Positions 1 to 8,692 of a stretch of 64,000 nucleotides of DNA are shown in pieces. Where the stretch lies: positions 434,001 to 498,000 of the forward strand of contig CAWCPF010000002.1 in the NCBI GenBank assembly GCA_963797485.1, given 5' to 3'. The position numbers and the translations under genes are program-made. The first letter of the stretch is position 1, and each line of letters opens with the position of its first letter. The DNA is from CAWAND01 sp963797485 (GTDB lineage Bacteria > Chloroflexota > Anaerolineae > Anaerolineales > E44-bin32). The notes beneath the pieces were generated by a model. The model did not search any database. It was not told where the DNA came from and saw nothing but the letters and a program-made list of their open reading frames with translations.

Positions 1-367
1 CCGAACCACGGAAGGCGTCGATGGGCCACGGCCGGCCGAAAGGCCCGCGCAGCCCGAGGCTGTCGCCGACCTCCAGCTTGCGGATGGCGCCGGTGACGTT
101 GCCGACGAAGCGCACGGTGTGATCGATGAAGCCCCCGGCGTCGGGATCGGAGCTGATCGAAAGGGCGGCCTCGCCAATCCCCGGCGCGTAGAGCATGTTG
201 AACTGGCCGGGGAGAAAACGGTAGGCGGCGGCGCGCTCGGGGTCGGCGAAGGCCAGCCGGTAGGTGGCCACGTTGCCGGCCTCGGGTGTGATCGACACCA
301 CCCGGACCTCCTCGGGAGCGAGCCAGGCCGCCGGATGGGGTTCGTGAAGGGTGTCCACGGTGGTCAT
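1..367 (-). CDS. NiFe hydrogenase gamma subunit, FAD/NAD(P)-binding (partial)
   Basis: This is the N-terminal 122 residues of a ferredoxin-NADP reductase-type flavoprotein; the rest lies beyond the window edge. The visible part has the FAD-binding barrel signature (FLPGQFNML near residue 52, then ALSISSDP) and a second barrel segment (LRGPFGRPW). Such a subunit passes electrons between NAD(P) and the FeS chain of cytoplasmic group 3b (sulfhydrogenase-type) hydrogenases. Its ATG overlaps the stop codon of the upstream beta-subunit gene by 4 nt (ATGA), so the two are probably translationally coupled. The delta and catalytic alpha subunits are expected next, off the left edge. Another oxidoreductase with the same FeS plus flavin modules, such as an anaerobic sulfite reductase, is the alternative. 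Confidence 0.8.
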   Translation of the reverse strand, partial: MTTVDTLHEPHPAAWLAPEEVRVVSITPEAGNVATYRLAFADPERAAAYRFLPGQFNMLYAPGIGEAALSISSDPDAGGFIDHTVRFVGNVTGAIRKLEVGDSLGLRGPFGRPWPIDAFRGS

Positions 368-1488
368 GACGCCGGCTCCACTTGGAATGCCTGGGTTTCG
401 ACGGTCAGATCGATCCCGGTCGGACACCAGGTGATGCAGCGGCCGCAGCCGACGCAGCCGCTCATACCAAACTGCTCCACCCACGAGCCCAGCTTGTGGG
501 TCAGCCACTGGCGGTAGCGGGCAGCGATCGTCTGGCGGGTGCCGCCGCCGGCCTGGTAGGAATGATCGGGGTTGAAGCACGAGTCCCATATGCGCTCGCG
601 CCCGGACGTCCCGGCGGCGATGTCGACCGAATCGGCGGCGTCCCAGCAGAAGCAGGTCGGGCACACCAGCGTGCAGCTGCCACAGCCCAGACAGCGCTGG
701 GCGACGGTCTCCCAGTGCGGATGGTTCAGGTTGGTGAGCAGCCGCTCGGGGAGCCTGGTGGTGTCCAGCCGGCGGCCCATCCCCGCCCTGGCCTCGGCCA
801 GGCCGCGCTCGCCCCGGCCCAGCGATTCGGGCGTCGCCGCCGGCGCCTCCAGAGCGGCCGCCAGTTCGGCGCCGCGCGCAGAGCCGACCTGGAGAAGGAA
901 GGTGTCATCCAGCTCGGTTAGGCACAGGTCGAACCCATGCGAGGCCGCCGGCCCGGTCCCCATCGAGGCGCAGAAGCAGGTGTCGCCGGGATGCAGGCAG
1001 TTGACGGCGATCAGCAGCAAACGCTCGCGCCGGGCCTGGTAGATTGGATCGGGATACGGCTGGCGCAGAAAGATGCGGTCCTGGATCAAGATCGCCGCCA
1101 GGTCGCAGGGCCGGACGCCGATCAGGGCGCGGCGCGGCGGCGGTTCGTCGTGGAGCGCCGGCGCCCAGTTTCCGTTGCGGGCATCCAGTTCGAACAGGGC
1201 CTGGCGCGGCGGGAACAGGAAGCGTTTCCAGCCGTCGGCCCCGGGAGTGATATCGAAGGCGCGTCCGTGTCCGGCGTCGATCAGCCGGTAGTGTCCGCCG
1301 TCCTGTTCACTCAGGCGGCCATAGGGAAGCTCGTCGGCGCGCTCGATTTGAGCGATTACCAGCGCACCGTCGCGAGCCACCGGCGCCCAGGTCTCGATCT
1401 CCCGCTCGTGGAGCACGTCGAGCATACGCTGCAGACCGGCGCGAGCCATCTCCAGGGTGGCGGGCAGCTCAAGATTAGTCGAGTTCAT
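364..1488 (-). CDS. NiFe hydrogenase beta subunit, 4Fe-4S dicluster protein
   Basis: A 374-residue iron-sulfur electron carrier. Two ferredoxin-type motifs sit in the C-terminal third: CLGCGSCTLVCPTCFCW (about residue 267) and CVGCGRCITWCPTG (about residue 345). The N-terminal two thirds matches the usual beta subunit of group 3b hydrogenases and anaerobic sulfite reductase subunit A, including GVRPCDLAAI. It relays electrons between the flavin subunit encoded next and the small hydrogenase subunit. It overlaps the upstream cNMP-binding gene by 4 nt and the downstream gamma gene by 4 nt. Length is normal for the family. Assignment to hydrogenase rather than sulfite reductase rests on neighbours, since the catalytic subunit is outside the window. 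Confidence 0.8.
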   Translation of the reverse strand: MNSTNLELPATLEMARAGLQRMLDVLHEREIETWAPVARDGALVIAQIERADELPYGRLSEQDGGHYRLIDAGHGRAFDITPGADGWKRFLFPPRQALFELDARNGNWAPALHDEPPPRRALIGVRPCDLAAILIQDRIFLRQPYPDPIYQARRERLLLIAVNCLHPGDTCFCASMGTGPAASHGFDLCLTELDDTFLLQVGSARGAELAAALEAPAATPESLGRGERGLAEARAGMGRRLDTTRLPERLLTNLNHPHWETVAQRCLGCGSCTLVCPTCFCWDAADSVDIAAGTSGRERIWDSCFNPDHSYQAGGGTRQTIAARYRQWLTHKLGSWVEQFGMSGCVGCGRCITWCPTGIDLTVETQAFQVEPAS

Positions 1489-1976
1489 GAGCCCGTCTCC
1501 TCGGCCGGATGGGAGAACATGTCCACCAGCTGCAGCCGGGTGACCAGCAGGCGCGCCGCCACCACGTTCGCCAGGCGGCGCATGACCACGTAACCCAGGT
1601 CGTGATCGGCATCACACGCCTGCCTCAGACCCATAGCATCCAGGGCCACCAGGCGCGTGGGCAGGATGGCGACCGCCGTCGACGTCCTTTGGCGCAAGAC
1701 CGGCGTGATCCCAGACCAGCCAAGTACGTCCATGGGTTCGACCGTGTACAGCCGCACGCGGCCGCGCCCCGGCACCTGGATGTCGGACGCCACCCTGCCT
1801 GCCAGCACGATGTACAGGAAATCCTGCTGATCGCCTTCTTTGTAGAGCACGTCCCCGGTCTCGACCTCCCGCAGACTGGCCAGGTCCACCAGACGGTCGA
1901 AATGCTCGGGCGCCAGCTCCTGGAACCAGGGGATCGCCTGAAGCTCTCGGATCAACGTCTGTCGCGTGGCTTTCAT
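1485..1976 (-). CDS. Cyclic nucleotide-binding domain protein without HTH
   Basis: A 163-residue protein with one Crp/Fnr-type cNMP-binding beta-roll (about residues 15-130). It shows GDVLYKEGDQQDFLYIVLAG and ends soon after a helix (YVVMRRLANVVAARLL). A full CRP/FNR regulator of about 220 residues would carry a helix-turn-helix after this helix; none is present, so it is more likely a ligand-sensing accessory protein than a DNA-binding factor. It is the promoter-proximal gene of the hydrogenase operon, with a good upstream Shine-Dalgarno (GGTGGAG) and a 4-nt overlap with the beta-subunit gene. A palindromic CRP-type operator lies 68-87 bp upstream of its start. What it binds is unknown. Confidence 0.8.
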   Translation of the reverse strand: MKATRQTLIRELQAIPWFQELAPEHFDRLVDLASLREVETGDVLYKEGDQQDFLYIVLAGRVASDIQVPGRGRVRLYTVEPMDVLGWSGITPVLRQRTSTAVAILPTRLVALDAMGLRQACDADHDLGYVVMRRLANVVAARLLVTRLQLVDMFSHPAEETGS

Positions 1977-2043
1977 GGTTCACACTCCACCGGTCGACCC
2001 CCGGGAAGGTTGCCGGGGACAAGCCTTTTAAGGTTTATCATCG

Positions 2044-2063
2044 TTTGTGAAACTTTTCACATG
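2044..2063. promoter_or_regulatory. CRP/HcpR-type operator, copy 1 (hydrogenase operon)
   Basis: TTTGTGA, six bases (AACTTT), then TCACATG. It matches the CRP/HcpR core TGTGA-N6-TCACA exactly, in the 224-bp gap upstream of the hydrogenase operon. Six more copies occur in the window. Confidence 0.75.
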
Positions 2064-2200
2064 ACGTTCGTCATCAAGAGTCCCGAGGGGCGTCAAGTCC
2101 GGACAGGGCCGGAAAACGAGCAGCCCGCCGGGTGGCGGACTGTCGTCGCTTCAGGGTTGCCCCTTGAAGAAACGGGAGGGAGGAGAGAAGCGATAAAGCC

Positions 2201-2470
2201 TTAAGCGTTGACGGCTTTCACCGTCTGCACTTGCGGAAAGAACTGGCGGATGCTGCCGCCGATCCAGCCCTGGATGGTGGTTTGAGACAGGTGACAGCCT
2301 TCACAGGCGCCGCCCATCTCCACCTCCACGACGCCGTCCTTGTAGGAGACCAGGCGCACCCATCCGCCGTGATATTGCTCGATGTAGTCGCTCAGCGCCT
2401 CGATCAGCTTACGAAGCTGGTCGGTCTCGGTGGCGCCGACGACGTGGTTGTGCTCCGCGGGCATGTTCAT
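2201..2470 (-). CDS. NifU-like C-terminal domain protein
   Basis: An 89-residue stand-alone NifU C-terminal domain, a fold that carries or transfers a 4Fe-4S cluster. The two cluster cysteines lie in GGACEGCHLSQTT (about residue 53). The usual motif is G-A-C-x-x-C-P-x-S, so His replaces the typical Pro. Its ATG overlaps the stop of the upstream cNMP-binding gene (ATGA), so both are one transcription unit running toward the hydrogenase genes. A role in maturing FeS clusters of the adjacent FeS-rich hydrogenase is a reasonable inference from position. The 224-bp gap to the next gene contains a CRP-type operator, so the hydrogenase genes may also have their own promoter. Confidence 0.8.
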   Translation of the reverse strand: MNMPAEHNHVVGATETDQLRKLIEALSDYIEQYHGGWVRLVSYKDGVVEVEMGGACEGCHLSQTTIQGWIGGSIRQFFPQVQTVKAVNA

Positions 2471-2982
2471 GTTTGGCCGCCATTCCCTTCTTCGAGCGCC
2501 GTCTTGACCTCCCAGCCGCGCATCAGGCTGCGGTGGAGTTTGCGGACGATGTCGTCCGGGGGTTTGCCCAACCGGCCCGACATAGCATGCGCCAATCGTT
2601 CCAGCATGACCTCGCCCAATTCGGGGTCTGCCCGGCAGGTCCGCCGCAGGTCCTCGCGCGTGAACCAGACCACGTCGGAGACCTCGGCAGCCCGGGCGCC
2701 GGAGGTGTAGCGGCGGCGGCCCAGAGCGGCTGACAGCCCAAACACGCCGCCGGGATGGATGACCCCGGCTAGAATCGACCCGCCGTCGTCGGGCCGGTAG
2801 ACGATATCCACCTGGCCGTCCACAACCACATAGATCTTCTCCGCCGGATCGCCTTGTTCGAAAATCGGTGTGTGCTCAGGCAGGCGCTGGGCGTGCAGCA
2901 TGGGCGACAACTTAGCCGCTGTCCGCTCGGGCAGGGCATGGAAGATAGGCAGCTCACCTGGCAAAGCCGCTGACGTTTTCAC
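2467..2982 (-). CDS. Cyclic nucleotide-binding domain protein without HTH (second copy)
   Basis: A 171-residue protein with a cNMP-binding fold (about residues 15-130) containing HTPIFEQGDPAEKIYVVVDGQVDIVY-like strands, a GGVFGLSAALG turn and a C-terminal helix. Like the protein at 1485-1976 it stops before any DNA-binding domain. The two share the family fold but look only distantly related. It is the first gene of the NifU-like pair. Two HTH-less cNMP-binding proteins bracketing a hydrogenase FeS-maturation gene is unusual and suggests ligand-dependent control at protein level. Single-domain cNMP proteins also exist as thioredoxin or ferredoxin partners, so function stays open. Confidence 0.75.
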   Translation of the reverse strand: MKTSAALPGELPIFHALPERTAAKLSPMLHAQRLPEHTPIFEQGDPAEKIYVVVDGQVDIVYRPDDGGSILAGVIHPGGVFGLSAALGRRRYTSGARAAEVSDVVWFTREDLRRTCRADPELGEVMLERLAHAMSGRLGKPPDDIVRKLHRSLMRGWEVKTALEEGNGGQT

Positions 2983-3172
2983 ACTCTCACGTCCAAACCT
3001 GACATTAACCTTGACTCCAGCCTCGGGCCGGAAGGGCCGGTGGGGTGGAGTTTGACCTGTAATTTAGCTGAGGCAGGGGGGGCCTTCGAGGGTCATCCAT
3101 CCCCGAACAGTGGTGACTATCATCCCCGACACATGGCCCGTGCGCGGCGGCGGTTCCCGGAAGATGACGGCC

Positions 3173-3929
3173 TCAGGCGCCGGTCAGATCCCCGGAACTG
3201 AGGCGGCGCAAGATCTCGAGTTCATCCGCGCCGGGCGGCTCGGTCACCGGGCAATCCGGGCTGACCTGCAGGTCCCAGCCGGTGGCCGCCCGAGCGGCTT
3301 CGAGTGTGGCGCCCGGATGGAGTTGGGCCAGCCACAGCTCGCCACCGGGGCCAGGGGTCAGGATGCCCAGGTCGGTGATGACCGCCGCCGGTCCTTGTCC
3401 GGGCAGGTCCCCGCGGCCGTGCGGACCGGGCAGACCGACCGAGGTTCGGAAATCGACCCGCTCGGGGAAGCGGCGGCGCTCGTGCGGGGTGATCAAGTAA
3501 GTGCGGCCGGCCCAGGCGGCGATCTCCTGGCTGCCGCCCGAACCCGGCAGCCGGACGCGCGGATGAGCGTAGTCGCCGCCGATCAGCGTGCTGTTCAGGT
3601 TGCCGTGGCGGTCGATCTGCGCGCCGCCAAGGAACCCGACCGTGATGTGGCCGCGCTGCAGGAAATGGGCGAAGGTGTCCCACATCGAGCTGGTCATGAG
3701 CGCGCCGTCAACCAGCGCCGGATCGCCAATCGACAGGGGAAGGCGTCCCGGGCGAGCGCCGAAGACCCCCGGACTCGTAGACCAGCACCAGGTTCGGCGC
3801 GTGCGTGCGCAGCGCCAGGTTGCAGGCCAGGTTGGGGAGGCCGACGCCCACCAGGACCACGTCCCCGTCTGCGAGCTGGCGGGCGGCATTGACGGCCATC
3901 AACTCGGTGGCCGAATACGCCTCAGCCAT
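3173..3929 (-). CDS. CoA-transferase family I, beta subunit (frameshifted)
   Basis: About 250 residues in two frames. The start is MAEAYSATELMAVNAARQL at 3929, overlapping the alpha-subunit stop by 8 nt. The family motif around the catalytic glutamate is interrupted: LVYESG is in the first frame and GVFGARPGRLPLSIGDP continues in the second. Removing one base from the run of five C at 3766-3770 restores an unbroken protein. The conserved glutamate of glutaconate/acetoacetate-type CoA-transferases is in YESG, so this is a transferase-type beta subunit rather than the IpdB hydrolase type. Downstream motifs include FLGGAQIDRHGNLNSTLIG and a RTYLITPHERRRF segment typical of glutaconate CoA-transferase B. 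Probably an assembly error rather than a dead gene. Confidence 0.75.
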
Positions 3930-4809
3930 CGGCCAGCCCTCCCGGGGCGGCCAGCAGGCGGGTGTGGACCTCCGGCCCCAGCCGCTCCCAATAGGCCTGG
4001 CGGTCGTCAAGGCCGTACACCCAAGCCTCAAGCCAGCCCTTCAACCGGTCGGGGTCGGCGCTGAGGGCCTCCCACGCCTGATAGAAGGCATTGTCGCGGT
4101 CGTACAGCCCCTGGGCGTAGGACGGGTGGGCGGCAAAGGGCACGTGGCAGACGGCGTCCACAATCAAACCCGGGATCAGGGTCCGGCCGGGCGCGGCGCG
4201 GATGACTTCGCCGGCGACGATTTCTTCGGCGGTCACCAGCACCCGCCGGGCGGCAAAGGCCGCCTCGCGCAGGTCCCCGGTGATCCCCCACACCTGGGCG
4301 TTTCCGTCGGTGTCGGCGCGATGGACATGCACGATGGCCACGTCCGGGGTCAGGGCCGGCACGACTACCACCGGTTGCCCGGTGAAAGGGTCTTCCATCT
4401 GCCGCAGGTTGGGGTTGACCGCCATCAGGTCCTGCCCCCCGCTGGGGTTCATGGGCATGAAGGGCAGGCCGGCCGCCCCGGCCGCCAAACGGCTGATCAG
4501 GGCAAAGTGGCTGTATTCCTCCCATTCGATCTCGCCGGCTTCCATGGCTCGTCTCAGCGCCCTGAGCGACCCCACACCGGGGTTGCCGGCATACGAAAAG
4601 ATCAGCTTGCGCGCACAGCCGGCGGCGACCATCTGGTCGTACACCAGGTCAGGCGTGGCCCGCGCCAGGACCAGATCGCGCCGACCCTGGCGGATGATCT
4701 CATGCCCGGCGGCGAAGGGAATCAGATGCGTAAAGCCGGCGCAGTAGACCAGGTCACCGTCGTGGACCAGGCGCGCCACGGCCTCGCGGAGCGTGGTCAG
4801 TTTAGCCAT
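3922..4809 (-). CDS. CoA-transferase family I, alpha subunit
   Basis: A 295-residue subunit starting at MAKLTTLREAVARLV, whose ATG overlaps the upstream aminotransferase stop by 8 nt. It has the glycine-rich GFTHLIPFAAGHE segment near residue 26, RDLVLARATPDLVYDQ, and PMNPSGGQDLMAVNP. These resemble glutaconate CoA-transferase subunit A and related 3-oxoacid transferases. With the beta subunit it should move CoA between a short-chain acyl-CoA and a dicarboxylic or oxo acid. Its operon partner is a class III aminotransferase, which suggests degradation of an amino acid to an oxo or hydroxy acid followed by CoA activation. The exact substrate cannot be read from sequence. Confidence 0.8.
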   Translation of the reverse strand: MAKLTTLREAVARLVHDGDLVYCAGFTHLIPFAAGHEIIRQGRRDLVLARATPDLVYDQMVAAGCARKLIFSYAGNPGVGSLRALRRAMEAGEIEWEEYSHFALISRLAAGAAGLPFMPMNPSGGQDLMAVNPNLRQMEDPFTGQPVVVVPALTPDVAIVHVHRADTDGNAQVWGITGDLREAAFAARRVLVTAEEIVAGEVIRAAPGRTLIPGLIVDAVCHVPFAAHPSYAQGLYDRDNAFYQAWEALSADPDRLKGWLEAWVYGLDDRQAYWERLGPEVHTRLLAAPGGLADG

Positions 4810-6133
4810 CGGCCACCGGCGCGACTGCGTCCAGCTCACCCAGGACGGCATCCAGGATGGCAAAACCCTCCGCCAGCTGCCCCGAGGTCACGATCAGCGG
4901 CGGGGCCAGGATGAGCATCTCGTCGTGCTGGTGGACCCACAGCCCCTTGGCGCGCAAGCGGCGGGAAAGCCCCGCCCAGACAGGCGCCTCGCCGGCCGGT
5001 GGTCGCACGATTTGGACGGCGCCCAGCAGCCCGATTGCCCGGACGGCCTCCACGCAAGCGTGGCGCGACCGGAGGGTTTCGGCCTGCGCCTGGAATTCAG
5101 GCGCCAGCACGCCGGCGCGGGCAACCAGGTCGTCCGCCTGGAGCGCCCGGAGGTTGGCCAGGGCCGCCGCCAGGCACAGCGGGTGGCCGCTGTAGGTCAG
5201 GCCGCTGACGAAGGGGCGTGCGTCGAACGAGGCGGCCACCGACTCACGCATGGCCACCGCGCCCAACGGGGCATAGCCGGACGTCAGGCCCTTGGCCATG
5301 ACCATCAAGTCGGGTTCGACGTCCCAGTGCTGGCAGGCGAACCAGCGTCCGGTGCGGCCGAATCCGGTCAGGACCTCGTCCAAGACGAGCAGTATGCCGT
5401 GCGCCTGGCACAGCGCTTGGACGCCCTGCAGATAGCCGTCGGGCGGGACAAAAACGCCGTTGGCGCCCGGGACGGTCTCAAGCACGATGGCGGCGACGGT
5501 GTCGGGACCGGTTTCCCGAAGCACGGTTTCAAGATGATCAAGGGCCGCGGTGCACAATTCGGCATCCGGCAGGCCGTGCGGGTCCGCGGCGAACGGGGCA
5601 CGCCCGCGGTCCGGGCCATGGAAATGTCTCACCCCGGGCATCAAGAACGGCTCCCAGGCCTCCCGGCGCGAATCGCCGGTCAGAGCCAGGGCGCCGTGCG
5701 TGGCACCGTGATACGAGCGGTGGCGGGCCAGGACCGTGGGCCGGCCGGTATGGGCGCGAGCGAGTTTGACGGCGTTTTCGATGGCGTCAGCGCCCCCCAA
5801 GGTGAACAGGAAACGGTCCAGGCCTTTCGGCACGACCTCGGCCAGGGCCACCCCCAGCGCCGTGCGCACCTCGGTGGCCATGCTCGGGCCGGCGAAAGCC
5901 AGCCGCCCGGCCTGCGCCTGCAGGGCGGCGATCACACGCCGATCCGCGTGGCCAAGGTTGACACACATGACCGTCGAGCTGAAATCCAGGTAGCGCCGCC
6001 CGGCGGTGTCCCACAGCACCACACCTTCGGCTCGAGCCAGGTGCAGGGGGTCGGCCCGGGACTGGGCAGACCAGGTCCAGAAGTCGTGTGTGGTGTCAAA
6101 GCCCTGGGGATCGATTGGGTCCATGGACGGCAT
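4802..6133 (-). CDS. Class III (omega) aminotransferase, PLP-dependent
   Basis: A 443-residue fold-type I aminotransferase. The Schiff-base lysine is in LMVMAKGLTSGYAPLGAV (about residue 280). The PLP-phosphate region is TLGGADAIENAVKLAR (about residue 112) and the ring-stacking aspartate is in LLVLDEVLTGFGRTG (about residue 250). These match taurine-pyruvate, beta-alanine-pyruvate and 4-aminobutyrate aminotransferases. It is the first gene of a three-gene operon with a CoA-transferase, with 8-nt overlaps throughout. A catabolic role, converting an omega-amino acid to a semialdehyde or an amino acid to an oxo acid, is inferred. Two nearby ATGs (6133 and 6124) could serve as start; the first is given. 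Confidence 0.8.
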   Translation of the reverse strand: MPSMDPIDPQGFDTTHDFWTWSAQSRADPLHLARAEGVVLWDTAGRRYLDFSSTVMCVNLGHADRRVIAALQAQAGRLAFAGPSMATEVRTALGVALAEVVPKGLDRFLFTLGGADAIENAVKLARAHTGRPTVLARHRSYHGATHGALALTGDSRREAWEPFLMPGVRHFHGPDRGRAPFAADPHGLPDAELCTAALDHLETVLRETGPDTVAAIVLETVPGANGVFVPPDGYLQGVQALCQAHGILLVLDEVLTGFGRTGRWFACQHWDVEPDLMVMAKGLTSGYAPLGAVAMRESVAASFDARPFVSGLTYSGHPLCLAAALANLRALQADDLVARAGVLAPEFQAQAETLRSRHACVEAVRAIGLLGAVQIVRPPAGEAPVWAGLSRRLRAKGLWVHQHDEMLILAPPLIVTSGQLAEGFAILDAVLGELDAVAPVADG

Positions 6134-6233
6134 GCGGGGCCACCCGGTGAGGCGGTCGAGTTCGGCGCAGGCTGATTCCCGAGTCTAGTGCCCCGGCGGG
6201 CGGAATGCAACGCGCCGTGGGCTGCGGCCAGGT

Positions 6234-8464
6234 TCAGGCATCGCCTCCGGCCAGATCCATGAGCAGTTCGCGCACGGCCCGGACATCCGCCAGGAAGTAC
6301 TTGGCTTGAGACTGAGCGCCCCGGCCGACCTTGATTGTCCAGGCCCCATCCGGCAGCGCCTCGAACAGATCCTCGTCGGTGACGTCGTCCCCGACCGCCA
6401 GCACGAAATCGGTCTCCCGCCCCTGTTGAAGCCAGCGGGCGGCCGCGGCGCCTTTGTGAATGCTGCTGTATTTGATTTCCAGGATTTTGCTGCCGCGCAC
6501 AACCTGAAGTCCGGTGTTGGCCAGATAGGCCTCCAGATTGTCCATCAGTTCCTTTGCCCGCAGCGCACCCAGCTCGGGTTCGGCGCCGCGGAAGTGCCAC
6601 ACCAGGGACGAGCCTTTGTCCTCGACGTACGCGCCAGGGGTCCGGTCGACATACACCTCCAGGACCGGCCGGATCTGGTCGCGCCAGTCATGGCTCAGCG
6701 ATTCGCCCACGGGCTGCCATGTGGCGTCCTTCGCCTCGCGGATCAAGGCCCCATGCTCGGCCACCATGTCCACGCCGGTTCCCCCCAACCAGTGCTCCAG
6801 GGTATCGTGGTCGCGCCCGCTGATCACGACGACCCGGTTGCCGGGCTGGGCCACGAGCTGGCCGAGGAGCTCGAGCAGGTCAGGGTCAGGCCGGGCGGCC
6901 TCGGCGCGGCTGCTGAACCCCACCAGCGTCCCGTCATAGTCCAGCAGCAGCGAGCGGCTGCGGCTGCTCGAATACTCTTGCACGAGCCGCTGGCGTGGCT
7001 CTGCATCCAGGCGCTTGGTGCGGTGTGCGGGACGGTCAGCCCGCAGCGCCTCCAATTCGGCCACGAAGTCCTCGGCCCAGCGCTGGACCGTGTAGCGCCG
7101 TAAGCGGGCCATCATCGGCTGGTTGCGCCGCCGCTGCTCCTCGATCGGCATCTGGAGGGCCATCAGCAGGTGCTCGACCACGCTGCGTTTATCGTGGGGA
7201 TTGACGATCAGGCCCTCGCCAAGCTCTTCGGCTGACCCGGCGGTCTCGCTCAGGATAAGGACCCCGCTTAAGTCCGGGCGCGATGCCAGATACTCTTTGG
7301 CCACCAAATTCATCCCGTCGCGCAGCGGGGTGACCAGCGCCACGTCGGCCAGCAGGTAGAGCGCCACGAGGGCTTCGAAATCCAGTTGACGATACAAATA
7401 CCAGATGGGGGTCCAGCCGGGCTCGCTGAAGCGCCCGTTGATGCGGCCCACAAGCTCGTCGACCTGGCGCTTGAGCTGCTGGTACTCCGGCACGGACGTG
7501 CGTGAAGGGACGCACAGCGACACCAGGCTGACTTTTCCTTGCCAGACCGGATAGCGTTCGAGAAAGGCCTCGAAGGCCAGCAGCCGCTCCGGGATGCCCT
7601 TGCTGAAATCGAGCCGGTCGACGGAGAGGATGATCCGTCGCTCCCCGGCCTCCCGCCGAAGGTCGGTCAACTCGGCTTGCACCCCCGGCAGCGCATGCGC
7701 GCCTTCCAGGCGCTCGACGTCGATGCCCAGAGGAAAGGTGTCGACCTGGACCAGCCGGGAGCCATACGTCACCTGGCCGAACTCCTGCTCCACGCCAAGG
7801 ATCCGCAGCCGCGCTGCTCAAGAAATGGCGTGCGTAGCTGAACGTGTGAAAGCCGACCAGATCCGCCCCGAGCAGACCGTCCAGCACCTCGTTACGCCAG
7901 GGCAGAATGCGCAGGATCTCCGAGGACGGGAAGGGGATATGCAGGAAGAATCCAAGATTGACGTCCGGGCGCGCCTGCCGCAGCAGGGAGGGGAGCCGCA
8001 TCAGCTGGTAGTCATGCACCCAGACCCGGTCGCCGGGCCGCAGCACCTCCAGCAGACGGTCACAGAAACGACGATTGACGGCTTCGTAGGCTTCCCACTC
8101 TTGCTGCTCATAATGCGCAAACTGCGGGAAGTAGTGGAAGAGCGGCCACAGACAGCCATTGCTGAACCCGTTGTAGTAGAGCGAGAACTCCTCATCGGGG
8201 ATGAACAAGGGCAGGCAGCCAAACTCCAACTCCAGACGCGCCCTCGATTTGACGCGCCTCGTCCGCGGTCAGGTCGGTGACGCCCGGCCACCCGAGCCAT
8301 ACCATCTCGTGCCGATCGGACAACGAGGTCAAACTCGTCGCCAGCCCGCCAACACTGGGCACATAGTCGAACTCTGAGCCCCGGCGTTCGACACTCACCG
8401 GCAGACGGTTGGAGACAACCACCAGCCGGCCGCCGGCACGCGCTTTAGGGGAGAGATCAGACAC
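6234..8464 (-). CDS. otsAB: Trehalose-6-phosphate synthase/phosphatase, bifunctional (two frameshifts)
   Basis: A fused GT20 synthase and HAD phosphatase of about 740 residues. It makes trehalose-6-phosphate from a nucleotide-glucose and glucose-6-phosphate and then dephosphorylates it. OtsA motifs in order: RLVVVSNRLPVSV, WVHDYQLMRLP, FLHIPFPSSEI, DRLDFSKGIPERLLAFE and VTPLRDGMNLVAKEY. OtsB motifs: LLLDYDGTLVGF, VVVISGRDHDTLE and GDDVTDEDLFEAL. The reading frame shifts twice, near 8241-8243 and 7809-7810. At both points removal of one coding-strand G gives the expected family sequence (EARLELEFGC and LSSALRILGVEQEFG). The gene is just upstream of a sensory regulator reading the other way and about 6 kb from the GlgE-pathway genes it would feed. 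Confidence 0.85.
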
Positions 8465-8692
8465 GATCAGGTCTCACTTCCCGAGGACTGCCTCGGCCAG
8501 GCCGCTGGCGGTTGCGAGGTCCACGCGGATGAACAGCATGCCCCACAGCATAACATCTCGGCCCGATTGGCCGCGCAGCCTGGCAAACCGAGACTCGCCA
8601 GTCTGGGCGATGCCCTTACAATCCAAGCACACACCTCGGCTAAGGTCACGTACACAGGCTGGCGGAAAGGCAGGCCGGTGGACCCAGAACCC

